DNA of 64,000 nt from Cyanobium sp. ATX 6F1 (GCF_024346315.1 NZ_JAGQCS010000001.1:310001-374000); one strand, 5' to 3'; shown: positions 18,171-27,877, numbered from the stretch's first letter. The notes: generated by a model from the letters alone, not told the origin. Numbers and translations are program-made.

Positions 18171-20653
18171 CGGAGTTGGCGGAGCCTGCCCAGGGCAGGC
18201 AGCGGCTGCGGCTGGAGATCAGCGGGCTGGTGCAGGGGGTGGGCTTTCGGCCCCACTGCCACCGCCTCGCTACGGCGCTGGGACTGGGGGGCTGGGTGAG
18301 CAACGGCCCCGGCGGCGTGACCCTGGCACTGGAGGGAGAGCGCGAGCCACTGGAGCGGTTCCTGGCTCAGCTGCAACGGGCCCCGCCCGCCCACAGCCAG
18401 CTGGAGGCGGTGGAGCGCCGCTGGCAGGAGCCCATCGGGGAGACGGTCTTCTCGATTCGCCCCAGCGCCCACTCGGCTGGCGTCGAGGGCATAGGCGGCA
18501 GCCTGGTGCCCCCGGATCGGGCCCCCTGCCAGGACTGTCTGGCGGAACTGTCTGATCCCACCAACCGGCGCCATGGCGATCCGTTCATCAGCTGCTGCAG
18601 CTGCGGGCCGCGCTCCAGCCTGCTGCTCGGCCTGCCGTTCGAGCGGGAGCGCACCACCCTGGCGAGCTTTCCCCCCTGCGCCGCCTGCCGCGCCGAGTAC
18701 ACAGACCCCACAAGCCGTCGCTTCCACGCCCAGACCATCGGCTGCCCGGCCTGCGGGCCACAGCTGAGTTGGCGGGGAGGTGCCCCCTTGCCCCCCGAGG
18801 TGGAGGGCGCTGACCCCCTGGCCCAGGCGGTGGCGGCGTTGCGCTCCGGCCGGATCGTCGCGCTCAAGGGGCTGGGGGGCTACCAGCTGCTGGTGGAGGC
18901 CGGCAACGAGGCGGCGGTGCAGGAGCTTCGGCGGCGCAAGGGCCGGCCCACCAAGCCCCTGGCTCTGCTGGTGGCGGATCTCAAGGGCGCCCGCGCCCTG
19001 GCGGCGATCAACCCCGCCGAGGAAGCCCTGCTCAGCTCGGCGGCGGCGCCGATCGTGCTGCTGCGGCGCCCGCCATCACCCACTCGCCTGGACCCACTGG
19101 TGGCCCCATCGGTGGCCCCCGGCCTGGACAGCCTCGGGGTGATGCTGCCGGCCACGCCCCTGCACCACCTGCTCGCCAGGGCCTGCGGCGCCCCCCTGGT
19201 GGCCACCAGCGGCAACCGTTCCGGCGAACCGCTCTGCTTCGACGACGACGACGCCCTCGAACGGCTCGCTCCCCTCGCCGATGGCTTCCTGGTTCACAAC
19301 CGGCCGATCGCCCTGCCCTTCGATGACAGCGTCGTGCAGGTGGTGGCAGGGCGGACGCTGGTGCTGCGGCTGGCCCGGGGCCTGGCCCCCCTGGCGATCG
19401 ATCTCTCTGCGCTGCTGGACGAAGACGTTGATCTGCATGGGGCCCTGGCCCTGGGGGCGCAGCTCAAGAGCAGCCTCGCCCTCGGCCTCGGCCGCCAGGC
19501 GCTGCTCACCCCACACCTGGGGGAGCTGGAGAGCGAGGCGGGGGAGAGGCGGCTGCGCTGGAGCCTGGGGCGCTGGACGGAACTGCATGGCGTCCAGCCC
19601 TCCCGGCTGGCCTGTGATCAGCACCGGGGCTACGTCTCCAGCCGCCTCGCCCGAGAGCTGGCCGAGGCGGGCGCCGAGGCTGGCAAAGATCTGCCGCTGC
19701 TGGCGGTGCAGCACCACCACGCCCACCTGCTGGCCGTCATGGCCGAGCACGGCCTGGGGCCGCCACGGCTGGGGGTCGCCTGGGACGGGGCCGGACTCGG
19801 ACCCGACGGCAGCCTCTGGGGCGGTGAGCTGTTGCGGGTGAGCGCCGATGGCTACGAGCGCCTGGCCCGGTTGCGGCCCTTCCCCCTGCCCGGGGGCGAG
19901 CGGGCCCTGAAGGAACCACGCCGCGCCGCCCTTGGCCTGCTGTTCGCGGCCTACGGCCCAGCCGGCCTGGAGCGGCTGGGGCCCAGCGGGCCCTGGGGCT
20001 TCAGCACCGAAGAACGGGGCGTGCTCGCCCGAGCCATGGGCCAGGGGCTGAACAGTCCGCGCTGCAGCAGCATCGGGCGCCTGTTCGATGCCCTCTCGGC
20101 CCTGCTGGGGCTCTGCCCGATTAACCGCCATGAGGGGGAAGCGGCGATGGCCCTGGAGGCGGCCGCCTGGCGCTGGCAGGACGCCCACCCAGACCAGGAC
20201 AGCGGCTTCGCGCTGCGGGCCGGCGCCCCGGGCGAACCGCTGGAGATCGACTGGCGACCGCTGCTCGATGGCCTGCTGGCGGAGCGAGACCGGGGCACGT
20301 CCGCCGCGGCCCTGGCCCACCGCTTCCACGTCGCCCTGGCGAGGCTGCTGGTGGAGCTGGCCCAGCGGCTGGGGGCCAGGGAGCTGCTGCTGGCGGGCGG
20401 TTGCTTCCAGAACCGGCTGCTGCTGGAGTTGGCCAGCACCGCCCTGGAGCGGGCGGGCATCGCCCCGATCCGGCCCGAACGGCTCCCCTGCAACGACGGT
20501 GCCCTGGCGGTGGGTCAGCTGCTGGCGATCGCGTTGCAACGGGGCGCAACAGTTCCTGCGCAGGCGCCGGGGAGGCCTAGAAAGGAACCAGCCCCTTCCG
20601 GGGCCCTTGATGGCCCTGGGGAGGCGCCCGATGTGTCTGGCGGTGCCCGGTGA
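18167..20653 (+). CDS. hypF: Carbamoyltransferase HypF (cyanide-ligand synthesis)
   Basis: An 828-residue enzyme making the carbamoyl group that becomes the CN ligands of the Fe atom. Domains in order: acylphosphatase (about 10-90, LVQGVGFRPHCHRLA), two zinc fingers (about 110-200, APCQDCLAEL, SCCSCGPR, CAACRAEY, CPACGPQ), a YrdC domain (about 215-400, LKGLGGYQLL), and a Kae1-like domain (from about 440, with VQHHHAHLLAVMAEHG near 515). The start is a GTG at 18167. The 3' end overlaps hypC by 23 nt. Confidence 0.96.
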   Translation: MTELAEPAQGRQRLRLEISGLVQGVGFRPHCHRLATALGLGGWVSNGPGGVTLALEGEREPLERFLAQLQRAPPAHSQLEAVERRWQEPIGETVFSIRPSAHSAGVEGIGGSLVPPDRAPCQDCLAELSDPTNRRHGDPFISCCSCGPRSSLLLGLPFERERTTLASFPPCAACRAEYTDPTSRRFHAQTIGCPACGPQLSWRGGAPLPPEVEGADPLAQAVAALRSGRIVALKGLGGYQLLVEAGNEAAVQELRRRKGRPTKPLALLVADLKGARALAAINPAEEALLSSAAAPIVLLRRPPSPTRLDPLVAPSVAPGLDSLGVMLPATPLHHLLARACGAPLVATSGNRSGEPLCFDDDDALERLAPLADGFLVHNRPIALPFDDSVVQVVAGRTLVLRLARGLAPLAIDLSALLDEDVDLHGALALGAQLKSSLALGLGRQALLTPHLGELESEAGERRLRWSLGRWTELHGVQPSRLACDQHRGYVSSRLARELAEAGAEAGKDLPLLAVQHHHAHLLAVMAEHGLGPPRLGVAWDGAGLGPDGSLWGGELLRVSADGYERLARLRPFPLPGGERALKEPRRAALGLLFAAYGPAGLERLGPSGPWGFSTEERGVLARAMGQGLNSPRCSSIGRLFDALSALLGLCPINRHEGEAAMALEAAAWRWQDAHPDQDSGFALRAGAPGEPLEIDWRPLLDGLLAERDRGTSAAALAHRFHVALARLLVELAQRLGARELLLAGGCFQNRLLLELASTALERAGIAPIRPERLPCNDGALAVGQLLAIALQRGATVPAQAPGRPRKEPAPSGALDGPGEAPDVSGGAR

Positions 20654-20873
20654 ACTGATCCGGATCGAGGAGCACGACGATCCGCTCTGGCGGGTGGGGC
20701 AGGTGAGTTTCGCTGGGGTGCTGCGGGAGGTGAGCCTGGCCTGCGTGCCGGAGGCCCGCCTGGGGGATTTGGTGCTGGTGCATGTGGGCTTCGCCCTGGG
20801 GATCTGGCAACCAGGCGACGACGACGCCTCGGCTTTTGTGCAGCCGACTGAGCCACCAGCGGAGCTGCCATGA
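20631..20873 (+). CDS. hypC: Hydrogenase assembly chaperone HypC
   Basis: An 80-residue chaperone that, with HypD, builds the Fe(CN)2CO unit and delivers it to HoxH. The start MCLAVPGELI has the essential Cys2. The rest is a small OB-like barrel (VSFAGVLREVSLACV, GDLVLVHVGFALG). I chose the ATG at 20631 because Cys must follow the initiator; a longer in-frame reading is possible but lacks family support. It overlaps hypF upstream and nifJ downstream. Confidence 0.95.
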   Translation: MCLAVPGELIRIEEHDDPLWRVGQVSFAGVLREVSLACVPEARLGDLVLVHVGFALGIWQPGDDDASAFVQPTEPPAELP

Positions 20874-23800
20874 CCACCACCGCCCTCGCCACCATCGACG
20901 CCAACGAGGCGGTGGCGCGAGTCGCCTACCGGCTCAGCGAGGTGATGGCGATCTACCCGATCACCCCGGCCACCCCGATGGGCGAATCGGCCGATGCCTG
21001 GGCGGCGGCGGGCCGCCCCAACCTCTGGGGCACCGTGCCGGTGGTCGAGGAGATGCAGAGCGAGGCCGGGGCCGCCGGGGTGGTGCACGGGGCCCTGCAG
21101 AGCGGCGCCCTCACCACCACCTTCACAGCCTCCCAGGGGTTGCTGTTGATGATCCCCAACCTCTACAAGATCGCCGGAGAACTCACCGCCGCTGTGATCC
21201 ATGTGGCCTCAAGGGCCCTGGCCACCTCCGCCCTTTCGATCTTCGGAGACCACAGCGATGTGATGGCGACACGGGGCACGGGCTGCGCCCTGCTCTGCTC
21301 GGCCTCGGTGCAGGAGGCGGGAGACTTCGCCGCCATCGCCACCGCCGCCACCTTGCAGTGCCGCCTGCCGTTCCTGCATTGGTTCGATGGCTTCCGCACC
21401 TCCCATGAAATCCAGCGGGTCGCCCTGCTGGACGATGGCGACCTGCGCCAGCTGATCCCCCAGCCCCTGGTGGAGGCCCACCGCGCCCGGGGCCTGACCC
21501 CCGATCACCCGGTGCTGCGCGGCACCAGCCAGAACCCCGATGTGGCCTTCCAGGCCCGCGAAGCGGTCAACCCCACCACCGAGGCGGCACCGGCGGCGGT
21601 GCAGGCCGCCATGGACCACTTCGCGGCACTCACGAGGCGTGCCTACCGCCTGTTCGACTACCACGGCGCCGCCGATGCCGAGCGCGTGCTGGTGCTGATG
21701 GGCTCGGGATGCGAAACGGCCCAGGAAACCGTCGATGCGCTGATGGCCCGCGGCGAGCGGGTGGGGGTGCTGAAGGTGCGTCTGTTCCGCCCCTGGAGCA
21801 GCGAGGCCCTGTTGGCGGCGCTGCCCAACAGCGTGCGCGCCCTGGCGGTGCTGGACCGCTGCAAGGAACCCGGCAGCGGCGGTGAACCCCTCTACCTCGA
21901 TGTGCTCAATGCCCTGCACGAGGCCTGGCCCGGCGAGCGGCCGAAGCTGGTGGGCGGCCGCTACGGCCTGGCCTCGAAGGAATTCACCCCCGCCATGGTC
22001 AAGGCGGTGCTCGATCACCTCAAAGGGAGTGATCCGCTCAACCACTTCACGGTCGGCATCGACGATGACCTCACCCATCGCTCCCTGCCGGTCGACGAAG
22101 CCTTCGACACCGAAGCCGGCACGGTGTTCCGCGCCATCGTCTACGGCCTGGGCTCCGATGGCACCGTGGGCGCCAACAAGAACGCCATCAAGATCATCGG
22201 AGACGCCACCGGCCTCCAGGTCCAGGGCTACTTCGTCTACGACTCCAAGAAATCAGGCTCCGTCACGGTGTCGCACCTGCGCTTCGGGCCCCAGCCGATC
22301 CACTCCACCTACCTGATCCGCCGCGCCCAGCTGATCGCTTGCCACCACTGGGATTTCCTCGACTCCTTCGAGCTGCTCGAAGCGGCCCTGCCCGGCGCCA
22401 CCCTGCTGCTCAACAGCCCCTGGGGGGCTGAGGGCACCTGGGAGCGACTCCCCGAGCGCGTGCAGCGGCAGATCCTGGCCAGGAACCTCTCGGTGCAGGC
22501 GATCGACGCCAGCCGCCTGGCGCGGGAGCTGGGACTCGGGCCGGCGATCAACACCCTGATGCAGACTTGCTTCTTTGCCCTCGCCGGGGTGATGCCGCTG
22601 GAGCAGGCGCTGGAGGCGATCCGCGCCGCCATCCGCCACAGCTACGGCCGCAAGGGGGAGCGGATCGTGGCGGCCAACCTGGCGGCCGTGGACGCGGCCC
22701 TCAGCGAACTGAAGCCCGTGCCCCGGGGTCCGATCAAGGCGGCCGATCACCCCCCGCTCGAGCCTTTGGCGGGGGCGCCGGCCTGGGTGCGGGAGTTGAT
22801 CCAGCCCCAGCTGGAGCGCCAGGGCGACCGTTTGCCCGTGAGTGCCCTGCCCGCCGACGGCAGCTTCCCCTGCGGCACCGCCCGTTTCGAGAAGCGCAAC
22901 ATCGCCGCATCGATCCCGGTCTGGGATCCCGAGGTCTGCGTGCAATGCGCCAAGTGCGTGCTCGTGTGCCCCCATGCGGTGATCCGCGCCAAGGCCTACG
23001 ACCCCGCCCTGCTGGCCGCGGCGCCGGCCAGCTTCCGCAGCACCGACGCCCGTGATCACCACCTGGCCGGCCAGGCCTTCAGCCTGCAGGTGGCCGCCGA
23101 AGACTGCACGGGCTGTGGGCTCTGTGTGGAGGTCTGTCCGGCCCGCAACCGCCGTGAGCCGCGCCTCAAGGCGATCAACATGGCTCCCCAGCGGCCCCTG
23201 CGCGAGGAGGAGCGATCCAACTGGGACTTCTTCCTGCAACTGCCGGAGGCCGACCGCCAGACGCTGGACCTGCGCCACATCAACCAGCAGCAGCTGCAGC
23301 AACCGCTGTTCGAGTTCTCCGGCGCCTGCGCCGGCTGCGGGGAGACCCCCTACATCAAGTTGGCCACCCAGCTGTTCGGCGACCGCATGGTGGTGGCCAA
23401 CGCCACGGGCTGCTCCTCAATCTACGGCGGCAGCCTGCCCACCACACCCTGGAGCGCCAACGGCGAGGGGCGCGGCCCCGCCTGGTCGAACTCGCTGTTT
23501 GAAGACAACGCCGAATTCGGCCTCGGTTTCCGCCTCGGCTTCGACCAGCGCAAGGCCACCGCCGAGCGGCTGCTGAGGGAGCTGTCCGCCCCCGCCAGCA
23601 ACGGCGAGGGAAGCACGCCTGCACCCGCCGTGCCGCCGTCCCTGGCCGAGGGGTTGCTGACGGCCGACCAGAGCGATGAGGCCGGGATCTACGAGCAGCG
23701 CCAGCGGGTGGAGGCCCTCAAGCGGCAGCTGAACGCCCATTCAGGAGCAGACACCGACCCCCGACTCGCCACCCTGCTGAACCTGGCGGACGATCTTGTC

Positions 23801-24451
23801 AAGCGCAGCATCTGGATGATCGGCGGTGATGGCTGGGCCTACGACATCGGCTTTGGCGGGCTCGATCACGTCTTCGCCAGCGGCCACGACGTCAACATCC
23901 TTGTGCTCGACACGGAGGTGTACTCCAACACCGGTGGTCAGATGTCGAAGGCCACGCCGATGGGGGCCGTGGCCAAGTTCGCCAGCGGCGGCAAGCCCGC
24001 CGCCAAGAAAGATCTGGGCCTGATCGCGATGACCTACGGCAACGTCTACGTGGCCAGCGTCGCCATGGGCGCCAAAGATGAACACACCCTGCGCGCCTTT
24101 CTGGAGGCGGAGTCGTACCCCGGCCCGTCGCTGATCCTGGCCTACTCCCACTGCATCGCCCACGGCATCGACATGGCCAAGGGGCTGCAGCAACAGCGTC
24201 TGGCGGTGGACTCCGGCCGCTGGCTGCTCTACCGCCACGACCCGCGCCGCCGCGAACGCGGAGAATCGCCGTTGGTGGTGGATTCCCGTGCCCCAACCGT
24301 GCCCTTGGCCGAAGCCATGGCCACGGAGAACCGCTTCCGGATGCTGGGCCTGAGCCAGCCGGAGCGTGCCCGGGAGCTCAGCCGCGCGGCCCAGGAGAAC
24401 GTGTCCCGGCGCTGGGATCTCTACCACCGCCTGGCGGAGCAGGAGCCATGA
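20870..24451 (+). CDS. nifJ: Pyruvate:ferredoxin (flavodoxin) oxidoreductase
   Basis: A 1193-residue single-chain PFOR converting pyruvate plus CoA to acetyl-CoA, CO2 and reduced ferredoxin/flavodoxin. Domains: N-terminal pyrimidine-binding domain (YPITPATPMGESADAWAA near residue 26), CoA/central domains (about 260-640), a dicluster ferredoxin domain near 688-760 (CVQCAKCVLVCP, CTGCGLCVEVCPARN), and a C-terminal TPP domain from about 817 (SGACAGCGETPY, NATGCSSIYGG, GGDGWAYDIGFGG). It sits inside the hydrogenase maturation operon with 4-nt overlaps on both sides. Confidence 0.97.
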   Translation: MTTTALATIDANEAVARVAYRLSEVMAIYPITPATPMGESADAWAAAGRPNLWGTVPVVEEMQSEAGAAGVVHGALQSGALTTTFTASQGLLLMIPNLYKIAGELTAAVIHVASRALATSALSIFGDHSDVMATRGTGCALLCSASVQEAGDFAAIATAATLQCRLPFLHWFDGFRTSHEIQRVALLDDGDLRQLIPQPLVEAHRARGLTPDHPVLRGTSQNPDVAFQAREAVNPTTEAAPAAVQAAMDHFAALTRRAYRLFDYHGAADAERVLVLMGSGCETAQETVDALMARGERVGVLKVRLFRPWSSEALLAALPNSVRALAVLDRCKEPGSGGEPLYLDVLNALHEAWPGERPKLVGGRYGLASKEFTPAMVKAVLDHLKGSDPLNHFTVGIDDDLTHRSLPVDEAFDTEAGTVFRAIVYGLGSDGTVGANKNAIKIIGDATGLQVQGYFVYDSKKSGSVTVSHLRFGPQPIHSTYLIRRAQLIACHHWDFLDSFELLEAALPGATLLLNSPWGAEGTWERLPERVQRQILARNLSVQAIDASRLARELGLGPAINTLMQTCFFALAGVMPLEQALEAIRAAIRHSYGRKGERIVAANLAAVDAALSELKPVPRGPIKAADHPPLEPLAGAPAWVRELIQPQLERQGDRLPVSALPADGSFPCGTARFEKRNIAASIPVWDPEVCVQCAKCVLVCPHAVIRAKAYDPALLAAAPASFRSTDARDHHLAGQAFSLQVAAEDCTGCGLCVEVCPARNRREPRLKAINMAPQRPLREEERSNWDFFLQLPEADRQTLDLRHINQQQLQQPLFEFSGACAGCGETPYIKLATQLFGDRMVVANATGCSSIYGGSLPTTPWSANGEGRGPAWSNSLFEDNAEFGLGFRLGFDQRKATAERLLRELSAPASNGEGSTPAPAVPPSLAEGLLTADQSDEAGIYEQRQRVEALKRQLNAHSGADTDPRLATLLNLADDLVKRSIWMIGGDGWAYDIGFGGLDHVFASGHDVNILVLDTEVYSNTGGQMSKATPMGAVAKFASGGKPAAKKDLGLIAMTYGNVYVASVAMGAKDEHTLRAFLEAESYPGPSLILAYSHCIAHGIDMAKGLQQQRLAVDSGRWLLYRHDPRRRERGESPLVVDSRAPTVPLAEAMATENRFRMLGLSQPERARELSRAAQENVSRRWDLYHRLAEQEP

Positions 24452-25464
24452 GCCGCATCGATTTGAGCACGTCCTGGCTCGGGCTGCCCCTGGCCTCCCC
24501 CCTGGTGGTCGGGGCCTGCGCGCCCCTGAGCGCCGATCCCGACCGGATCCCGCTGCTGGCCGAGCACGGTGCCGCCGCCGTGGTGCTCCATTCCCTGTTC
24601 CTCGAGCAGGTCGAACGCGACTGGCTGGAGTGGGAGCACCACCACCAGCTCGGCTCCCAGAGCCATCCGGAATCCATCAGCTACCAGCCCAGCATTGATC
24701 CGGCCCACCTGGGCCTGGATGGCTACCTGCGGGAGATCGAAACCGCCCGGCGCCGGGTCGACATCCCGATCCTCGCCAGCCTCAACGGCCTGCGGCCGGG
24801 CCATTGGGCCGAGGCGGCCAGGGCCATCGAGCAGGCCGGCGCCAGCGCCCTCGAACTCAACCTCTACAGCGTGCCCACCGACCCACGGCTGCCGGGCGCC
24901 GAGATCGAAGCGCAGCATGTGGCGATCGTGCGCGCCGTCGGCGCCGCAGTGGCCCTGCCGCTGGCGGTCAAGCCAAGCCCCAGCTACACCAACCTGGCCC
25001 ACATGGCCGCCCAGTTCCAGGCGGCGGGGGCCAGTGGTCTGGTGCTGTTCAACCGTTTTTACCAACCCGACATCGACATCGAAACCCTGGAGATCCGCCC
25101 CAACCCGCTGCTGAGCACGGCCGCCGACCTGCGGGCGCCCCTGCGCTGGATCGCCCTGCTGGAGGGCCGCCTCGAGCTGGAGCTGGCCGCCAGCGGTGGC
25201 GTCGAGAGCGGCAGCGATGTGGTGCGGCTGTTGATGGTGGGGGCACGGATCACCCAGGTGGTCAGCGCCCTGCTGCGCCACGGCCCGGGCCACCTGCGCC
25301 AACTGGAGAGCGAGTTGCGCGCCTGGCTCGAGGCGCACGGCCACCTCTCGCTGAGGGAGTTGCGCGGCTGCATGAGCCAGCGGCGCAGCCCCGACCCGGA
25401 GGAGTTCGAGCGGGCCCAGTACATGCGCGCCCTGGGCAGCTATGCCCAGCAGGGGCCCTGGTGA
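24448..25464 (+). CDS. Dihydroorotate-dehydrogenase-like flavoprotein
   Basis: A 338-residue FMN TIM-barrel related to class 1 dihydroorotate dehydrogenases. It has LGLPLASPLVVGACAPLS at the N-terminus, an ASLNGLRPGHW strand, a lysine in LAVKPSPSYTN and a phosphate site ELAASGGVESGSD. This PyrD-like family commonly accompanies PFOR genes in cyanobacteria. Its substrate is not established, so I do not call it pyrD. It is translationally coupled to nifJ (ATGA) and hypD (GTGA). Confidence 0.88.
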   Translation: MSRIDLSTSWLGLPLASPLVVGACAPLSADPDRIPLLAEHGAAAVVLHSLFLEQVERDWLEWEHHHQLGSQSHPESISYQPSIDPAHLGLDGYLREIETARRRVDIPILASLNGLRPGHWAEAARAIEQAGASALELNLYSVPTDPRLPGAEIEAQHVAIVRAVGAAVALPLAVKPSPSYTNLAHMAAQFQAAGASGLVLFNRFYQPDIDIETLEIRPNPLLSTAADLRAPLRWIALLEGRLELELAASGGVESGSDVVRLLMVGARITQVVSALLRHGPGHLRQLESELRAWLEAHGHLSLRELRGCMSQRRSPDPEEFERAQYMRALGSYAQQGPW

Positions 25465-26561
25465 GCCAACGACTCGATCCGCCCCAGGTGGCCCAGGTTC
25501 AGGCGTTGCTGGCGTCGATCCGCGCCCGCCTCACCCGGCCCTGGACCCTGATGGAGGTCTGCGGCGGCCAGACCCACGCGATCCTGCGCCATGGCCTCGA
25601 CCAGCTGCTGCCCCCGGAACTGGAGTTGATCCACGGCCCGGGTTGCCCGGTCTGCGTCACCGACGCCGCCGTGATCGATCGGGCCCAGGCCCTGGCCGCC
25701 ACCCCCGGCGTGCTCCTGTGCACCTACGGCGACATGCTGCGGGTGCCGGGCTCCAGCGGCAACGATCTGCTCACGGTGCGCTCAGGCGGCGGCCGGGTGC
25801 GGATCGTCTACGCCCCCCTCGACGTGCTGGCCATCGCCCGCGCCCACCCCGAGCTCACGGTGGTGTTTCTGGCGGTGGGCTTCGAAACCACCGCGCCCGC
25901 CACCGCCCTGCTGGCCCACCACGCCTGGAGCGAGGGGCTCAGCAACCTGAAGCTGCTGGTGTCCCTGGTGCGGGTGCCGCCGGCCCTGGAGGCGATCCTG
26001 GCCGAGCCAGCGGCGCGGGTGCAGGGATTCCTCGCCGCCGGCCACGTGGCGGCGGTGATGGGCCTGGCGGAGTACGAGCCGATCGCCCAGCGCCACCGGG
26101 TGCCGATCGTGGCCACCGGCTTCGGGGCGATCGAACTGCTCGAAGGGGTGCTGCGCTGCGTGAGCCAACTGGAGCAGGGGGAGCACCGGGTGGAGAACGC
26201 CTACCTCCAGGGAGCCCCAGACGGGGGCAACGGCGCCGCCCAGGCGCTGATCGAACGGGTGTTCGTGCCCTGCGACCGAATCTGGCGGGGCCTCGGGGTG
26301 CTCAGATTGAGCGGCCTGTGCCTGCGCGCCCCCTACGACGCCCTGGCTGCCGATGGGCCGCACCAAAGTGCCGCGAGCACCGAATCGACACCAGCCGCGC
26401 AAGACGAGCCCGTCTGCCTCAGCGGCCGGGTGCTGCAGGGGCTGGCCAGGCCCACGGATTGCCCCAGCTTCGGAACGCACTGCAGCCCCGATCGGCCCCT
26501 GGGGGCGCCGATGGTGTCGTCGGAGGGGGCCTGTGCCGCCTACCACCGCTACCGCCCCTGA
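25461..26561 (+). CDS. hypD: Hydrogenase assembly protein HypD
   Basis: A 366-residue [4Fe-4S] protein that, with HypC, holds the Fe atom while CN and CO ligands are attached. Signature blocks: MEVCGGQTHAI near residue 34, HGPGCPVCVTD near 59, GFETTAPATALLA near 140 and GFGAIELLEGV near 225. Cysteines near the C-terminus (DCPSFGTHC) bind the cluster. The start is the GTG at 25461, overlapping the previous stop. A low-conservation insert around residues 295-315 is the only unusual stretch. Confidence 0.96.
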   Translation: MSQRLDPPQVAQVQALLASIRARLTRPWTLMEVCGGQTHAILRHGLDQLLPPELELIHGPGCPVCVTDAAVIDRAQALAATPGVLLCTYGDMLRVPGSSGNDLLTVRSGGGRVRIVYAPLDVLAIARAHPELTVVFLAVGFETTAPATALLAHHAWSEGLSNLKLLVSLVRVPPALEAILAEPAARVQGFLAAGHVAAVMGLAEYEPIAQRHRVPIVATGFGAIELLEGVLRCVSQLEQGEHRVENAYLQGAPDGGNGAAQALIERVFVPCDRIWRGLGVLRLSGLCLRAPYDALAADGPHQSAASTESTPAAQDEPVCLSGRVLQGLARPTDCPSFGTHCSPDRPLGAPMVSSEGACAAYHRYRP

Positions 26562-26564
26562 GCC

Positions 26565-27593
26565 ATGACCTCAGGTTGCCCGATACCAACAGAACCCTCC
26601 GGCACCATCCAGCTGGGCCACGGTGGCGGCGGCCGCCTCAGCCGCCAGCTGCTCGAGACCCTGATCCTGCCCATCCTGGGCACTCCCGCAGGGGGCGCCC
26701 TCGATGCGGCGCTGCTGCCGGCCCAGGAAGGCCCGCTGGCCTTCACCACCGACAGCTATGTGGTGCGGCCGCTGGAGTTCCCCGGGGGCGACATCGGTTC
26801 CCTGGCGGTGTACGGCACCGTGAATGATCTGGCCATGGTGGGGGCCCAGCCCCTGGCCCTCAGCCTCGGCCTGATCCTGGAGGAGGGCCTGCCCCTGGCC
26901 ACCTTGGAACGGGTGCTCCATTCGCTGCGGGCGGCGGCCGAGCGCTGCGGCGTGGCGGTGGTCACCGGGGACACCAAGGTGGTGGAGCGGGGCAAGGGGG
27001 ACGGCATGTTCCTCAACACCGCCGGCATCGGCCGCATTGAGCACAGCCTGGCGATCGGCCCGGCGGCGATCCGCCCCGGCGACGCCCTGCTGGTGAGCGG
27101 CGACCTGGGCCGCCACGGGGTGGCGATCCTGGCCGCCCGCCATGAACTGGGCTTCAGCAGCCCCCTGCCCAGTGACCTGGCACCCCTGCACGAAGACGTG
27201 CAAGCCCTGCTGGCCGCGGGCCTGGAACTCCACGGCCTGCGGGACCTCACCCGCGGCGGCCTGGCGGCGGCCCTCGATGAACTGGCGGCGGCGGCCGGCC
27301 TCGACATGCTGGTGCTGGAGGAAGCCGTGCCGGTGGCCGCCGCCGTGGGCAGCGCCTGCGACCTGCTGGGGCTTGAACCCCTGGCCATGGCCAACGAGGG
27401 TCGCTTCCTGGTGGCGCTGCCGGACTCCCAGGCGGAGGCCGCCCTCGCCCTGCTCAGGCAGGTGCAGCCGACGGCCCAGCGGATCGGCCAGGTGGAGGGT
27501 CCTGGGACCGGCAAGGTGCGCCTGGAGAACGCCATGGGGGTGAGGCGCTGGCTGGATCCAGGCCGGGGGGAGCAGCTGCCAAGGATCTGTTGA
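26565..27593 (+). CDS. hypE: Hydrogenase maturation protein HypE
   Basis: A 342-residue PurM-like enzyme that dehydrates the carbamoyl group on its own C-terminal cysteine to give cyanide. It has IQLGHGGGGRLSRQLL, an ATP-site loop VYGTVNDLAMVGA and LRDLTRGGLAAALDEL. It ends exactly with the catalytic PRIC. It is the last gene of the Hox-Hyp operon. With hoxW, hypA, B, F, C and D upstream, the maturation set is complete. Confidence 0.97.
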   Translation: MTSGCPIPTEPSGTIQLGHGGGGRLSRQLLETLILPILGTPAGGALDAALLPAQEGPLAFTTDSYVVRPLEFPGGDIGSLAVYGTVNDLAMVGAQPLALSLGLILEEGLPLATLERVLHSLRAAAERCGVAVVTGDTKVVERGKGDGMFLNTAGIGRIEHSLAIGPAAIRPGDALLVSGDLGRHGVAILAARHELGFSSPLPSDLAPLHEDVQALLAAGLELHGLRDLTRGGLAAALDELAAAAGLDMLVLEEAVPVAAAVGSACDLLGLEPLAMANEGRFLVALPDSQAEAALALLRQVQPTAQRIGQVEGPGTGKVRLENAMGVRRWLDPGRGEQLPRIC

Positions 27594-27610
27594 AGCCTGA
27601 GGGATTCAGC

Positions 27611-27877
27611 TCAGCTCTGGTTGCCACCCAACATCTGATCCACCCCCTGGTAGGGGTTGAACTCATCCCAGCCGGGGCTGGCGTCGTTGAACAGACCGAA
27701 GCGGGCTGCCTCGTCGTTGAGCAAGGTGTTGCCTTCGGGGCGGGTGTCGCAGGTGATGCCACCACCTGGAGCCGGCGTGCAGTTCTGAAAACGCACATCG
27801 GCGCGGGAGCCCGCCGGCGCGGCCAGACAACCCAGCAACAGGGCGCTGGCGAGCAGGGGGCGAAACCTTCGAACCAT
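27611..27877 (-). CDS. Small secreted protein
   Basis: An 88-residue protein with a signal peptide (MVRRFRPLLASALLLGCLAA, cleavage probably near GSRA-D) and a mature region of about 60 residues with two cysteines (RFQNCTPAP, GITCDTRPE). The end is rich in aromatic and acidic residues (WDEFNPYQGVDQMLGG). Function unknown. The ATG at 27877 is preferred to upstream starts because it puts the signal sequence at the N-terminus. It converges on hypE. Confidence 0.65.
   Translation of the reverse strand: MVRRFRPLLASALLLGCLAAPAGSRADVRFQNCTPAPGGGITCDTRPEGNTLLNDEAARFGLFNDASPGWDEFNPYQGVDQMLGGNQS

Noticed and set aside
19076-21202. A 708-codon minus-strand frame across hypF, hypC and nifJ
   Set aside because: Antisense shadow of well-identified genes; composition is low-complexity Gln/Gly/Ala/Arg.
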